Positions 39,056 to 54,100 of a DNA stretch of 64,000 bases are shown piece by piece (the first letter of the stretch is position 1; each line of letters opens with the position of its first letter). The stretch comes from Lolliginicoccus lacisalsi. GTDB taxonomy: Bacteria > Actinomycetota > Actinomycetes > Mycobacteriales > Mycobacteriaceae. Both the position numbers and the translations under genes were made by a program. The stretch is taken from NCBI RefSeq assembly GCF_014841105.1, contig NZ_JACYWE010000008.1, forward strand, positions 1-64,000, read 5' to 3'. A model generated the notes under the pieces. The model was not told the DNA's origin and made no database searches. It saw nothing but the letters and a program-made list of their open reading frames with translations.

Positions 39056-39250
39056 CGGGGAACCTCGCTGTCCTTGGTGGTTGCCAGCCCCAGGATAGTT
39101 GTTTGTCACGAATCGGTGACGATCACGACACACCCCCCGCCACGAGTAATGCAGAGCACACCGTGGAAGATGAGTAGTTGAGGACTAGTCGTATGCCACG
39201 CGACCGATGCACCGGACGCATGGTGCGAGCTGATGGGGAGGTGTGGAGCG

Positions 39251-40686
39251 ATGCCCAGGACCACGGGCGCGCAGAAGCACGAACCGGCCTCGTTCGGCTT
39301 CAACCGGTTCGGGATCGATCCCTCCGCCGCGCCGCCTTCGGGCGGGGACGAGCCTGAATGGTTGATGCCGCGGGCACGGAAGCCCCTCTCCCGCAAGTAC
39401 GCCAAGTACTACCCCAACCAGGCCAGCGCCGCCTCGGACCTGGCCCTGTCGAGCCCTGGCAAGCTGGTGATCGCGGCGCTCGCGCTGATCATGCTGTGCC
39501 TTGGGGCGGGGGCGGTGACCGCATCGTCGATCAGCTCGCGGCAGGACCAGCTCGACACCCTGATCGCGAGCACCGAGCCGATCGCGAGCTCCTCGCTGGA
39601 GCTGTACTCGGCCCTGTCGATCGCTGATGCGGCGGCGAGCACGGCATTCGTGTTCGGCGGCATCGAGCCGGAGGATCTGCGCGCCCGCTACCTCGGGGCC
39701 AACTTTGATGCCTCCCGATCGTTGGTGAACGCGTCCTCCCAAGTGGGCGATGGCGACGGGAACGCGCAGCGCATGCTCGCCGAGATCTCGATGCACCTGC
39801 CGATGTACGCGGGCCTGGTGGAGAGCGCGCGCGCGAACAACAGGGTCGGCAACCCGGTGGGCGCCGCGTACTTGAACGAGGCCTCGCAGATGATGCGCGC
39901 CCGGGTGCTGCCGATCTCGGAGGAGCTCTACCGGACGCAAGCGCAGCGGGTGGCGGAATCGCACGGTCGATTCGTGCATCCCCCCTGGGCGGCCATGGCG
40001 ACCGTGCTGCTCGTGGTCGTCGTCCTCGCTGCGGCGCAGGTGCGGCTGGCGCGCAAGACGCAGCGCACCCTCAACCTGGGGTGGGTCTTCGCGTCGCTCA
40101 TCATGACGCTGGTGCTGCTCTGGCTGCTCGTGGTGGGACTGTTCTCCCGGGCCGAGGCCAACCATGCCCTCGACGAGGGGGTGCGGCCGCTCGACACCCT
40201 CGCCACCTCGCGCATCCTGGCGCAGCAGGCGCGGGCCGACGAGACGCTCGGGCTGGCCCGGCGCGGCGAGTCCGGCGATATCGAGCAGGGATTCTCCGAC
40301 GCTTCCGAGCGGCTATCCGCGAAGCTCACCGAGCTGCAGCAGGATGAGCGAGTGACCGTAGGCACGCGCGCGATCGAGACCGCGATAGCCGCCCAGGAGG
40401 GCTGGCAGGACGCGCATCAACGAATGGCCGACCTGTACGCGGCCGGCGATCACCTGGGAGCGGCACGCATCGCGGTCGGCGCCGGCGAGGAGGATTCCAC
40501 CGCTCAGTTCGCACGGCTCGACGAGGCCTTGCAGGATGGCATTGCCGCCACCCGCGCCGAGCTGCGCACCTCGATCACGCGGGCCCGCACCGCCCTCGCG
40601 TTCGCCGCGGGTGGCGTGATGGCGCTGTCGGTGCTCGCGAGCCTGGCGATAGCGGGCGGGGTGTGGCCGCGGCTGAGGGAGTACCA

Positions 40687-40690
<4 letters not shown>
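39251..40690 (+). CDS. glnX: Membrane sensor partner of PknG (GlnX)
   Basis: 479 aa with four membrane helices: about residues 70-90, 240-262, 275-300 and 450-473, leaving two extracytoplasmic helical regions of about 140 aa each, much like a double sensor domain. Adjacent to glnH and pknG in the order known from Corynebacterium and mycobacteria, where GlnX is proposed to pass the GlnH amino-acid signal across the membrane to PknG. Start ATG at 39251; overlaps glnH by ATGA. A small inverted repeat GTCAC-N6-GTGAC at 39105-39120 lies in the promoter region. Confidence 0.87.
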
Positions 40691-44212
<3,522 letters not shown>

Positions 44213-44215
44213 CGC

Positions 44216-44264
44216 GGCGCGGGCCTGGCGCGGGCTGGCGCGGGCCTGGCGCGGCGCGGGCCGG
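44216..44264 (+). repeat. GCGCGGGC(C)TG short tandem repeat after pknG
   Basis: Three to four imperfect copies of a 10-11-nt unit GCGCGGGCCTG directly after the pknG stop. Confidence 0.75.
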
Positions 44265-44288
44265 CTCTCGCTGCTCCACTTCTGTGCG

Positions 44289-44326
44289 CTTTTGCACCCT
44301 CGGCGGCGCGCCAGAGGGTGCAAAAG
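44289..44326. terminator. Hairpin between pknG and the MFS gene
   Basis: Perfect 13-bp arms CTTTTGCACCCTC / GAGGGTGCAAAAG with a 12-nt loop, between convergent genes. Probable bidirectional terminator. Confidence 0.75.
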
Positions 44327-44337
44327 TGAACACTTCC

Positions 44338-44388
44338 GAGCGGGCCCCCGGCGCGAGCGGGCCCCCGGCGCGAGCGGGCCCCCGGCGC
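44338..44388 (+). repeat. 17-bp tandem repeat, three exact copies
   Basis: GAGCGGGCCCCCGGCGC repeated three times without change, then a degenerate fourth copy to about 44405, ending beside the MFS stop codon. Confidence 0.9.
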
Positions 44389-44412
44389 GACCGAGCCCCC
44401 CGCGCGGAGGTG

Positions 44413-45972
44413 CTAGTGCTGCCCCGCGACTGCCCGCGTGCCAGCTTCCTCCTCACCGAACCCATCGGGCCGATGCGGCAAGAAGAACGCGACCACGACC
44501 ATGACCACGCCCAGGATGGCACCGACGCCGAATGCCCATTGCATGCCACCGACGAGGGCGTCGATGTCGCTTGCCCCGGCGGACTCGAGGACGCGGGCGC
44601 GGGCGGCCATCACGGTGATGACGATGGCGGTGCCCATGGCGGCGGCGACCTGCTGCAGCGTCGCGAGCAGGGAACTGCCGTGCGAGTACAGGTGCGGGGG
44701 CACGGCACTGAGCCCAAGGGTGAACACCGGCGTGAACACCGCGGCGAGCGACACCATCAGCAGCACGTGCGCGCCCAGGACCACCCACAGCGGCATGGTG
44801 AGGCTCATTCGCGCAAGGATGGTGAGCCCGACGAGGGTGCCGATGGCCCCGGGCACGATCAGGAACCGTGCGCCGTACTTGTCGAACACGCGCCCGACGG
44901 TGGGCCCGAGCAGGCCCATCGCGAGCCCGCCGGGCATCATGAGCAGGCCGGTTTGCAGCGCGCTGAGCCCGCGGGCGTTCTGCAGGAACAGCGGGAACAG
45001 CACCATTGCGGCGATCATCGCCATGAAGCCGACTGCCATCAGGCCGAGGGCGAGGGCATAGGTGCGGTGCGTGAGGGTGCGCAGGTCGAGCAGGGGCGCT
45101 CCGGTGCGCTGGAGCTGGATCTGGCGCGCGGCGAACAGCCCGATGCCGACCAGCCCGAGAGCGATGGTGATGGCCGGGTTCAGCCCGGGCTCGTCCGCGC
45201 CCATCTCGCTGAGCCCGTACACGGTGATGCCAAACCCGAGGGCCGCGAGGATGACGCTGAGACGGTCGAGCGGTCCGCTCTCGTTCTCTCCGACGTTCAT
45301 GAGGTAGCGCAGCCCCGCGATGATGATGGCGACGGTGATGGGCAGCACGACGATGAAGATGAGGCGCCACGAGCCGACAGCAAGGAGCAGGCCCGAGACG
45401 GCCGGGCCCATCGCGGGGGCCACGGAGATCGCAAGCATCACGTTGCCCATGACGCGGCCGCGGTCATGCTCGGGGACCACGGTCATGAGGGTCGTCATCA
45501 GCAGGGGCAGCATGACGGCGGTGCCGATGGCTTGCACGATGCGGCCGAGCAGGAGGACCTCGAAGATCGGTGCCGCGGCGGCGATGGCGGTGCCGGCGAG
45601 GAATACCGACATCGCGGAGACGAACGCGGTGCGGGTGGTGACGCGCTGCAGGTACCAGCCGGTGGTGGGGATGACGATGGCCATGGTGAGCATGAAGGCC
45701 GCCGACAGCCATTGCACGGTGCGCTCGGTGACCTGGAAGACCTCCATGAGCTGTGGCAGCGCGTTCATCATGATGGTCTCGTTGAGGATGACGATGAACG
45801 TCGCGGCCACGAGCCAGTGCAGCACGGGCGGGGTCTTGCCACTCTGGGGCGCTGCGACGACGTCCGGCCCGGGCACGGGCAGGGTCTCGCCATGCGCGGG
45901 GACCGCGGGCGCTCCGTCCGGCGCCGACACGGTGGTGGCGGGGCTTTCCGGATGGTTCTCGGGCACGATCAT
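44413..45972 (-). CDS. MFS drug exporter, DHA2 (EmrB/QacA) family
   Basis: 519 aa with 14 predicted helices after a 50-residue disordered N-terminus. LNETIMMNALPQL, TVQWLSAAFMLTMAIVIPTTGWYLQR (motif A region), GRIVQAIGTAVMLPLLMTTL and the VMLAISVAPAMGPAVSGLLL motif C, which marks drug/proton antiporters, are clear. It interrupts the pknG-ackA neighbourhood of mycobacteria. No regulator is adjacent. Substrate unknown. Confidence 0.9.
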   Translation of the reverse strand: MIVPENHPESPATTVSAPDGAPAVPAHGETLPVPGPDVVAAPQSGKTPPVLHWLVAATFIVILNETIMMNALPQLMEVFQVTERTVQWLSAAFMLTMAIVIPTTGWYLQRVTTRTAFVSAMSVFLAGTAIAAAAPIFEVLLLGRIVQAIGTAVMLPLLMTTLMTVVPEHDRGRVMGNVMLAISVAPAMGPAVSGLLLAVGSWRLIFIVVLPITVAIIIAGLRYLMNVGENESGPLDRLSVILAALGFGITVYGLSEMGADEPGLNPAITIALGLVGIGLFAARQIQLQRTGAPLLDLRTLTHRTYALALGLMAVGFMAMIAAMVLFPLFLQNARGLSALQTGLLMMPGGLAMGLLGPTVGRVFDKYGARFLIVPGAIGTLVGLTILARMSLTMPLWVVLGAHVLLMVSLAAVFTPVFTLGLSAVPPHLYSHGSSLLATLQQVAAAMGTAIVITVMAARARVLESAGASDIDALVGGMQWAFGVGAILGVVMVVVAFFLPHRPDGFGEEEAGTRAVAGQH

Positions 45973-46159
45973 GCCTTTCGCAGGTGGTCAGGAGCGCCGC
46001 GGTCCCGCCGGGGTGCCGGGGGCCGGTGATGCGCGCGGATTCACCTTAGGCGGCGCCTCTGACAACCGGCAATGCAATTTTTCACACAGTGTCGTGCACC
46101 GCTGCGCGGGAATACGCGCAGATCGGACGCATCCGGCGCGCGCTGCCCGCTTGCTTGCT

Positions 46160-47356
46160 CTACCCGCTGGCGAGCTTCCAGGCCGCGCGGGCGATGGCGA
46201 GCTCCTCGTTGGTGGGCACGACGAGGACGGTCACCGCGCTCTCGGTGCTCGAGATGATGCGGGGCTCCTTGGCGCGGGCCTCGTTGGCCTCCTCGTCGAG
46301 GATGATGCCGAGGCGCTCTAGCCCGGCGAGGGCATCGGCGCGGACGTTGCTGGCATTCTCGCCGACCCCGGCGGTGAAGGTGATGACGTCAGCGCCGCCC
46401 ATCTCGAGCAGGTAGGCACCGATGTACTTGCGGAGGCGGTGGATGTAGACGTCGTAGGCGAGCCTTGCGTCCGCGTCGCCGCGAGCGATGAGGTCGCTCA
46501 GGGCGCGGAAGTCGTTGACTCCGGACAGGCCCTTCAGCCCGGAGCCGCGGTTGAGCAGTTCATCGAGCTCATCGATGCTGAGGCCAGCGACGCGGAGCAG
46601 GTGGAGGAGCGCGCCGGGGTCGATGTCGCCGCTGCGGGTACCCATGACGAGACCCTCGAGGGGGGTCAGCCCCATGGAGGTGTCGATTGCCTGGCCGTCG
46701 CGGATCGCGGAGACCGAGGCACCGTTGCCGAGGTGCAGGACGATCTGGTTGACCGCGTCGTAGGGCCGACCGAGGTGCTCGGCGGCCTGATGGGAGACGT
46801 AGTCGTGGGAGGTGCCGTGGAATCCGTAGCGCTGGATCCCGTGCTGCTCGGCGATGTCCCGGTCGATGGCGTAGGTGCTGGCCGCGGCAGGGAGGGTGGT
46901 GAAGAAGGAGGTGTCGAACACAGCTACGTGCGGCACATCGGGCAGCAGCGCGCGGGCGACCTCGATGCCGAGCAGGTTGGGCGGGTTGTGCAGCGGCGCG
47001 AGGGAGGACAGCTTGTCCACCTCCGCGACGACATCGTCGGTGATGATGGTGGGCTTTGTGAAGATGGTGCCGCCGTGGACGACTCGGTGGCCGACGGCCG
47101 CGATACCGAGTTCGTCGAGGGTTCCGCCATCTCGGGTGAACATGTCGAACGCGAGCCCGAGCCCCGCCTTGTGGTCGGCTATGGCCGCGCGCTGCTCCGT
47201 CTCGCCCCCGCTGTCGGCGTGGGTGATGATGCCGTCGCGCTCGCCGATGCGCTCGACGACGCCGCTCGCGAGGGCTTCGCCGGATTCTGGGTCGAGGAGC
47301 TGGTACTTGATCGACGATGAGCCGGAGTTGATGACGAGGACGGTGCGGGCCACCAC
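46160..47356 (-). CDS. ackA: Acetate kinase
   Basis: 398 aa. Interconverts acetyl phosphate and acetate with [86 protein letters not shown] and [11 protein letters not shown] are conserved. Two GTG codons in a row; the second (47353) has better spacing from AGGAG. Starts 7 nt after pta. Confidence 0.97.
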   Translation of the reverse strand: MVARTVLVINSGSSSIKYQLLDPESGEALASGVVERIGERDGIITHADSGGETEQRAAIADHKAGLGLAFDMFTRDGGTLDELGIAAVGHRVVHGGTIFTKPTIITDDVVAEVDKLSSLAPLHNPPNLLGIEVARALLPDVPHVAVFDTSFFTTLPAAASTYAIDRDIAEQHGIQRYGFHGTSHDYVSHQAAEHLGRPYDAVNQIVLHLGNGASVSAIRDGQAIDTSMGLTPLEGLVMGTRSGDIDPGALLHLLRVAGLSIDELDELLNRGSGLKGLSGVNDFRALSDLIARGDADARLAYDVYIHRLRKYIGAYLLEMGGADVITFTAGVGENASNVRADALAGLERLGIILDEEANEARAKEPRIISSTESAVTVLVVPTNEELAIARAAWKLASG

Positions 47357-47362
47357 GTTCTC

Positions 47363-49423
47363 CTATTCCTTGTGGGCCTGGATGGCGGTGATGGCGACGG
47401 TGTTGACGATGTCCTGGACGAGGGCCCCGCGGGAGAGGTCGTTGATGGGCTTGTTGAGGCCCTGGAGGACGGGTCCGATGGCGACGGCGCCAGCGCTGCG
47501 CTGCACGGCCTTGTAGGTGTTGTTGCCCGTGTTGAGGTCGGGGAAGATCAGCACGGTCGCCTCGCCGGCGATCTTCGAGTCGGGCATCTTGCTGCGCGCG
47601 ACGGATGGCTCGACCGCGGCGTCGTACTGGATGGGTCCGTCGACGAGGAGGTCAGGGCGGCGATCCTGGACGATCTTGGTGGCACGGCGGACCTTGTCGA
47701 CGTCCTCGCCGCTGCCGGACTCGCCCGACGAGTAGGACAGCATGGCGACCTTGGGCTCGATGCCGAACTGGCGGGCGGTCTCGGCGGAGGAGATCGCGAT
47801 ATCCGCGAGCTGCTCGGAGGTCGGAACGGGCACCACTGCGCAGTCGCCGTAGGCGAGGACCTCGTCGGCGAGGCACATGAGGAAGATGCTGGAGACGATC
47901 GAGCAATTGGGGACGGTCTTGATGACCTCGAACGCGGGACGGATGGTGTGAGCGGTGGTGTGGACGGCGCCGGAGACCATGCCGTCAGCGATATCCATGT
48001 GCACCATCATCGTGCCGAAGTAGGCGACATCGACCATCATCTCGCGGGCCCGCTCCTCCGTCATGCCCTTGTGGGCGCGGACGCGGGCGTACTCGGTGGC
48101 GAACTTGTCGAGCAGGTCCGAGGTGGCGGGATTGATGATGTCGGCGGCCTCGAGGTCGAGGCCGAGCTCGGCGGCGCGCTTGCGGACCGTGGACTCCTCG
48201 CCGAGGAGGGTCAGCTGGGCGACCTCTCGCTGCAGGAGCCGGCTGGCGGCGCGGAGGATGCGGTCATCGGTGGCCTCGGGCAGCACGATGTGCTTGCGAT
48301 GCTCGCGGGCGCGGTCGATGAGCTGGTACTCGAACATCTGCGGTGTCATCACCGACGGCATCATGACCTCGAGCTGCTTGATCAGCGCTGGCGCGTCGAC
48401 GTGCTTCTCCATCAGCCCGAGCGCGGTATCGACCTTGCGCTGGGAGCCGACGCCGACGCGGCCGCGGGTCTCGGCGGCGATGCTGGCGGTCTTGAAGGTG
48501 CCGTGCTCGGTGGTGATGATAGGCAGCTTGGGCTTGAGCCCCTCGACAAGGGATGCCACGGACCGGTGCGGGAGCAGGCCCCCGTTGAAGATGATCCCGG
48601 CGAGGGAGGGGAAGCCCTCCGCCTCGTGCGCGTTGACGAGGGCGAGGAGCACGTCGGAGCGGTCCGCGGGCGCGATGACGGCGGCACCTTCCTGGAGCCG
48701 CTCGAGGAGATGCTCGGCCGTCATGGCACCGACGAGCACTGCCGTTGCCTCGCGCTGCAGCAGCTCGGCATCACCGCTGTAGAGCTCGCCGCCGAGCGCA
48801 TCGAGCAGCTCCTGCATGGTGGGGGCGACCATGAGTGGCACCTCCGGCAGCGCCCAGGCCGCGACACCAGTCGCCTCGAGCGCCTTGGTGATGTCGTTGA
48901 TCTGGTCGGGCGCGCAGCGGTTGGCGATGATCGCGACGGTGTGGGCGCGCATGGTCCGCAGCTCGCTCAGGCACAGCTCCGCGGCATGCGCGATGGTCTC
49001 CGCGTCACGCCCGCTTCCGGACAGCGCGAGCAGCACGGGCGCGCCCAGGTTGACGGCGACACGAGCGTTGAAGGTCAGCTCGGTGGGGCTGACGACATCG
49101 GTGTAGTCCGAGCCCACGATGACGACGGCATCGCACTTCTCCGCGACGACGTGGTAGCGGCTGACGATGTCGGACAGCGCGCGCTCGGGATCAGCGTGGA
49201 CCTCGGCGTAGGTGGCGCCGATGCACTGCTCGTACTCGAGGTCCGCCGTGGTGTGCTCGAGGAGCATCTCGAGAATGTAATCGGTGTGATCGTTGGTGCG
49301 GGAGATCGGCCGGAACACTCCCACGCGCGCGGCGGAGGACGCGAGGAAGTGCAGCACCCCTAGCGCGATGGTGGACTTCCCGGTATCCCCGGATGGCGCG
49401 GCAATGTACACACTCGACGGCAT
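47363..49423 (-). CDS. pta: Phosphate acetyltransferase (long, three-domain form)
   Basis: 686 aa. N-terminal P-loop domain related to dethiobiotin synthetase (APSGDTGKST), a central DRTGG domain (about 210-330), and the C-terminal catalytic PTA domain (HIVLPEATDDRILRAA, MVSGAVHTTAHTIRPAF, FPDLNTGNNTYKAVQR, AIGPVLQGLNKPINDLSRGA). Makes acetyl phosphate from acetyl-CoA. First gene of pta-ackA. An AGGAAC lies just upstream of the ATG. Confidence 0.97.
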   Translation of the reverse strand: MPSSVYIAAPSGDTGKSTIALGVLHFLASSAARVGVFRPISRTNDHTDYILEMLLEHTTADLEYEQCIGATYAEVHADPERALSDIVSRYHVVAEKCDAVVIVGSDYTDVVSPTELTFNARVAVNLGAPVLLALSGSGRDAETIAHAAELCLSELRTMRAHTVAIIANRCAPDQINDITKALEATGVAAWALPEVPLMVAPTMQELLDALGGELYSGDAELLQREATAVLVGAMTAEHLLERLQEGAAVIAPADRSDVLLALVNAHEAEGFPSLAGIIFNGGLLPHRSVASLVEGLKPKLPIITTEHGTFKTASIAAETRGRVGVGSQRKVDTALGLMEKHVDAPALIKQLEVMMPSVMTPQMFEYQLIDRAREHRKHIVLPEATDDRILRAASRLLQREVAQLTLLGEESTVRKRAAELGLDLEAADIINPATSDLLDKFATEYARVRAHKGMTEERAREMMVDVAYFGTMMVHMDIADGMVSGAVHTTAHTIRPAFEVIKTVPNCSIVSSIFLMCLADEVLAYGDCAVVPVPTSEQLADIAISSAETARQFGIEPKVAMLSYSSGESGSGEDVDKVRRATKIVQDRRPDLLVDGPIQYDAAVEPSVARSKMPDSKIAGEATVLIFPDLNTGNNTYKAVQRSAGAVAIGPVLQGLNKPINDLSRGALVQDIVNTVAITAIQAHKE

Positions 49424-49502
49424 GTTCCTATTCTTAACCGTTGCGTGCTAGCTCGCGCTAATTGGGGCGAAAATCCAGCCCGCGCGAGCCTGGCGAGGAA
49501 CG

Positions 49503-50519
49503 CTAGCCGAGGGCGCGCAGGCGCGGGGCGAGGTCCCGGGCGAACAGGTCGAGGAAGCGTGCTTGATCGTGGCCGGGCGCGTGGAACACAAGGTGATTGA
49601 GCCCGGCATCGAGGTAGGGCCGGATCTGCTCGACAGCCTCGTCGGGATCGGAGGCAACGATCCACCGCTTGGCCACCTGCTCGATGGGGAGCTCATCGGC
49701 GAGGCGCTCCATCTCCGCGGAGCTGCTCACCGAGTGCTTCTGCTCCGGGGTGAGGCTCAGCGGCGCCCAGAACCGCGTGTTCTCGAGCGCGGCGTCATGA
49801 TCGGTGTCATAGGACAGCTTGATCTCGATCATCTTGTCGATCCCGCTGGCATCGCGACCCGCGGCGTCCGCGCCAGCCTGCACGGCGGGCAGCAGCTTGT
49901 CGGTGTAGAGGTCCATGCCCTTGCCGGAGGTGCAGATGAAGCCATCCCCGGCCCGGCCCGCGTACTTAGCGACCACCGGCCCACCGGCAGCGATGTAGAC
50001 CGGCAGGGGCTGCTCTGGGCGGTCATGCAGGGTCGCGTCGACGGTGTTGTAGTAGTCGCCCTCGAAAGTGACGTTGTCCTCGGTCCACAGGGCCCGGATC
50101 AGCCGGATGGCCTCGCGCAGGCGGGCGAAGCGCTCCTTGAACTCGGGCCACGGATGATCCTCGGTGACGTTGAACCCGGTGGCGATCTCGTTGAGCGCCT
50201 CGCCGGTGCCCACCCCGAGCATGATCCGCCCCGGGTAGAGCACGCCCATCGTGGCGAAGGCCTGCGCGATGACGGCCGGGTTGTAGCGGAAGGTGGGTGT
50301 CATCACGGAGGTGCCGAGCTGGATGCGGCTGGTCCGCTCCCCCACAGCGGTCATCCACGCGAGGGAGAACGGCGCGTGCCCGCCGGTGTGCCGCCATGGC
50401 TGGAAATGATCGCTGACGGTGGCGGAATCCATGCCGCGCTGCTCGGCGGTGACCGCGAGCTCCACGAGATCACGGGGCGCGAACTGCTCCGCCGAAGCCT
50501 TGTACCCGAGCTTGAGCAC
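49503..50519 (-). CDS. fgd: F420-dependent glucose-6-phosphate dehydrogenase
   Basis: 338 aa, very close in pattern to mycobacterial Fgd1: [131 protein letters not shown] and [14 protein letters not shown]. Reduces coenzyme F420 using glucose 6-phosphate, so the organism makes F420. Divergent from the NRPS operon (176 nt apart). Confidence 0.96.
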   Translation of the reverse strand: MLKLGYKASAEQFAPRDLVELAVTAEQRGMDSATVSDHFQPWRHTGGHAPFSLAWMTAVGERTSRIQLGTSVMTPTFRYNPAVIAQAFATMGVLYPGRIMLGVGTGEALNEIATGFNVTEDHPWPEFKERFARLREAIRLIRALWTEDNVTFEGDYYNTVDATLHDRPEQPLPVYIAAGGPVVAKYAGRAGDGFICTSGKGMDLYTDKLLPAVQAGADAAGRDASGIDKMIEIKLSYDTDHDAALENTRFWAPLSLTPEQKHSVSSSAEMERLADELPIEQVAKRWIVASDPDEAVEQIRPYLDAGLNHLVFHAPGHDQARFLDLFARDLAPRLRALG

Positions 50520-50695
50520 TGGTGTGCCTCCCTTCGCCAGGATCCACGCTACCCGGTCGCGCAGGCCCGGGGCTCGCGACCCGAACGTGTCGCGTCATGC
50601 CCCGCCCTGTTCAGCTAGCCTGGGCTTACTACGCGCCACGGGCACCTCAGCGCCGCCCCGCCCGGGCCGACTACACCCTCACGCTGGAGCAAGCC

Positions 50696-51166
50696 ATGCC
50701 GCACCACCAGGTTGGACAGGTCGACGAGCTCATTGCTTGGTTCCGCGCCTGGGAGACATGCATCAACGCCGTGGACCTCGACGCCGCGCGAAGGATGTTC
50801 CACCGCGACGTGGTCGGGTTCGGCACGCACAAGCCGCTGCTGCTCGGCATCGATGAGCTCGCGAACCGGCAGTGGGCCGCCATCTGGGGCTCGATGTCGG
50901 GCTTCCGGTTCCTGCTCGACGAATCGAGGACGTGGCAAGCACCGGACGGGCTCTCCGGATGGGGGATCTGTCCCTGGACCTCCACCGGCTACGCCGCGGA
51001 CGGCACTGCCTTCCCTCGCCCCGGGCGCGCGACCGTGTTGTTCGCCCGGCAGGCCATGGACGATCCGTGGCTCGCGGTCCACACGCACATCTCGCTAGCG
51101 CCCGGCGTGCCCCAGCGGACGTTCGGCCCGGGCGGCGAAGGCGAGCGCCCCGCCGTGAGCGTGTGA
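50696..51166 (+). CDS. SnoaL-like (NTF2 fold) protein
   Basis: 156 aa. The pattern VDELIAWFRAWETCINAVDLDAARRMFHRDVVGFGTH, a hydrophobic middle (WAAIWGSMSGFRFLLD) and a C-terminal WLAVHTHISLAPG fit a SnoaL/DUF4440 alpha+beta cone with a central pocket. Such proteins can be small catalysts or binding proteins, and catalytic residues are not obvious. ATG at 50696 with GGAG 6 nt before. Its stop overlaps the NRPS GTG (GTGA), so it is translated with the NRPS and is probably part of the same pathway. Confidence 0.8.
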   Translation: MPHHQVGQVDELIAWFRAWETCINAVDLDAARRMFHRDVVGFGTHKPLLLGIDELANRQWAAIWGSMSGFRFLLDESRTWQAPDGLSGWGICPWTSTGYAADGTAFPRPGRATVLFARQAMDDPWLAVHTHISLAPGVPQRTFGPGGEGERPAVSV

Positions 51167-54100
51167 CCAGGTTGGCCGGACGGGCGCCCGGCACGCTGCA
51201 CCTCGCAGCGTTGCTGGGCTGCCCGCCCGCTCCCGGCTCCCCCGCCATCACCTGCGGGGAGCACCACCTCACCCATCGGGACCTCGAGGCGCGCACCAAC
51301 CGCGTCGCGCGGGCGCTGGCGCGTCGCGGGATAGGGCCCGAGCACATCGTCGCGCTCGACCTCCCCAGCTCCATCGATCTCATCGTCCACGCCCACGCGG
51401 TGATCAAGGCTGGCGCGGCCTATCTCCCCCTCGACCGGTCGCTCCCCGAGGACCGGCTCACCCGGATGCTGCGGACGGCTCGCCCATCGCTGGTCGTCAC
51501 TGCTGAGCGCGCGCCGCTGCGGTTCCAGCCGCTTCCCGCGGTCGGGCCCGCGGATCTCGATGATCATGCCCTGTCCTCCGCGCCGCTGGACGATTCGGAT
51601 CGGATCGCGCCGTTGCGCCCGGGCAACGCCGCCTACGTGATGTTCACCTCCGGCTCCACCGGGACGCCGACGGCAGTGGTGATCCCCCACTCCGCGATCG
51701 CGAACCAGATCGCGTGGATGCGCGATCGCTTCCCGCTTGCTGCTGGCGCCACCGTCCTGCACAAGATCGCGCCCACGTTCGACGTTTCCGTGTGGGAAAT
51801 ATTCTGGCCGCTCGCCAGCGGCGCGCACCTAGTGATCGCCGCCCCCGCCGCGCGCAATGACCCCGACCACCTGTGCGCCTTGATCGCCCGGCATTCGGTG
51901 ACCCATGCGGTGTTCGTTCCCTCGCCGCTACGGGTCTTCGGCGATATCGCGCGGCCACGCGCGCTCGGGACGTTGCGCCACATCCTCGTGATCGGTGAGG
52001 AGTTGCACCAGGAAACGGTCGATCGGCTGGCTTCCCGGTGCGCGGCAACGGTGCACAATCTCTACGGGCCGACGGAAGCTGCCGTATCGGCGACCCAGTC
52101 CGAGGCGCCAGCTTCCCGCGCGGGCGCCGGGGAGATCCCTCGGGTAGTGCCGATCGGGCATCCGCAGCGCGGTGTGCAGGCCTTGCTCCTGGGCCCCCGG
52201 CTGTCGCCCGCGACGAGCGGCCCGGACGTGGAGCTGTACCTCGGTGGCGTGCAGCTCGCCCGGGGCTACCTCGGCAAAGCGGCGCTCACCGCGACCCGGT
52301 TCGTCGCCAATCCCTGGGGCCAGCCGGGCAGCCGCATGTACCGCACCGGCGACCTCGCCGCGTTCTCCGGGCCCACCGGAATCCAGTTCCTGGGGCGCCA
52401 TGATCACCAGGTGAAGCTGCGCGGTCACCGCATCGAGCTCGGCGACATCGAGCATGCGCTGCGCCGCCATCCGGCGGTCAGCTCGGCAGTCGTGCTCAAG
52501 CGGGCCAGCCCGAGGGGCGAGCATCTCGATGCGTACGCGGCGCTGACTTCCACCGCCCCCGTGACCGTGGCTGAGCTACGGGACCATCTCGCGGCTCTGC
52601 TACCGGCCCACCTGGTGCCAGCCCGGCTCGCCACGGTCGCGTCCTGGCCACTGACCGCGAGCGGCAAGCTCGACCGGTCAGCGCTCCCGCCCATCCGCAC
52701 GGATTCGGATCATCCCGGCGGCCCGCGCTCCCGCGCGGCGGAGGACACCACCGAGCTCGAGGCCGCCATCGCGCGGGAAATGTCGGAGATCCTGCAGTAT
52801 CCCGCGACCGCGACCGATTCGTTCTTTGCCCTCGGCGGGGATTCGTTGTCCGCGGTCCGCTTGCTCGCCGGGCTGCGCCAGCATTTCGAAGCCCCGCCCA
52901 CGGTCGAGGACTTGCTGCGGAATCCCTCGCCACGCGAGATCGCCGCGATGGCCAGCGCGGCCGCTCGTGACAGGACGGCAAGCGGGCCCCGGAACGCACC
53001 GCCGCCCAGGGCGCCGCGTCCGGAACGCATCCCGCTGGCTCCCCAGCAACGGCGGATGCACCGGCATTTTCGCAGCCACCCCGAGTCGCCGATGAACAAC
53101 CTGATCATGGCGTTCCGCATCGACGGGCAGATCGACGCGGCGCTCCTCGAGGCCGCCGTCCTCGATGTCGTCGAGCAGCACGAATCCCTGCGCACCATAA
53201 CCCCGTACAACGAGCCTGGTCCCCGGCAAGTGGTTCTCTCGGCGGAGGATGCCTGCCGCGGAATGGTCCAGTACTGCCGCCCCGACGGCTCACCCCTGCT
53301 CGATGCGCTTCGCGGGGTCCGCGATATCCCCTTCGACCTGGAGGCGCAGGCACCGCTACGGGTCCATGTGCTCGAGAATGAGGGCGGGCGCGCGCGGGCG
53401 CTCGCGCTGGTCGTCCACCACATCGCGTGCGATGGATTCTCCGAGGCGGTCCTCCTGCGGGATCTCTCGACCGCCTACGGCGCGCGTGCCCGCGGGCTCG
53501 AGCCCGGGCTGCAGCGCCTGGAGATGCAATACATCGATCTCGCTCTCGCGCAGCTCTTGCTGCTGGGTGATCTCGCGGACCCTGGCTCGGTCGCCGCCAC
53601 GAATCATCGCTGGTGGCACGACATGCTCGCCGGGGCGACAGATCATGTCTCGCTGCTGCTGGACAGGCCCCGCCCGCGCTCGCGCGATTGTGCCGCGGGC
53701 ACTCATGCGGTCAGGTCCGGACCGGATGTCCTGGCAGCCGCAACGCTCCTCGCTGCCCGGAACGGGACAACCCGCTTCATCGTCATCCAGTCCATCCTCG
53801 CCATCACCCTGGCCCAGGCGAGCGGCAGCAATGACATCGTGATCGGTGTCCCTGTGACCCGCCGCGACGATGATGACCAGGCCCGGATAGTCGGCATGAT
53901 GATCGTCACCGCTCCCCTGCGGATCCGGTTGCGGCAGGGCGAGGCATTCCCGGCCTTGCTCGGGAGGGTGCATCGATCGTGCCGGGAGGCTTTCGCTCGC
54001 CTCGACATCTTCCCCGATGCCCTGGTCGACGAGCATCGTGCCCGTTCAGCACCATCCGTATCGTCGCGGTCGCAGCCAGCACCGTCGATCTACGACGTCA

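Noticed and set aside
44338-44388. CRISPR-like array
   Set aside because: The 17-bp units follow each other directly with no spacers, and no cas gene is in the window.
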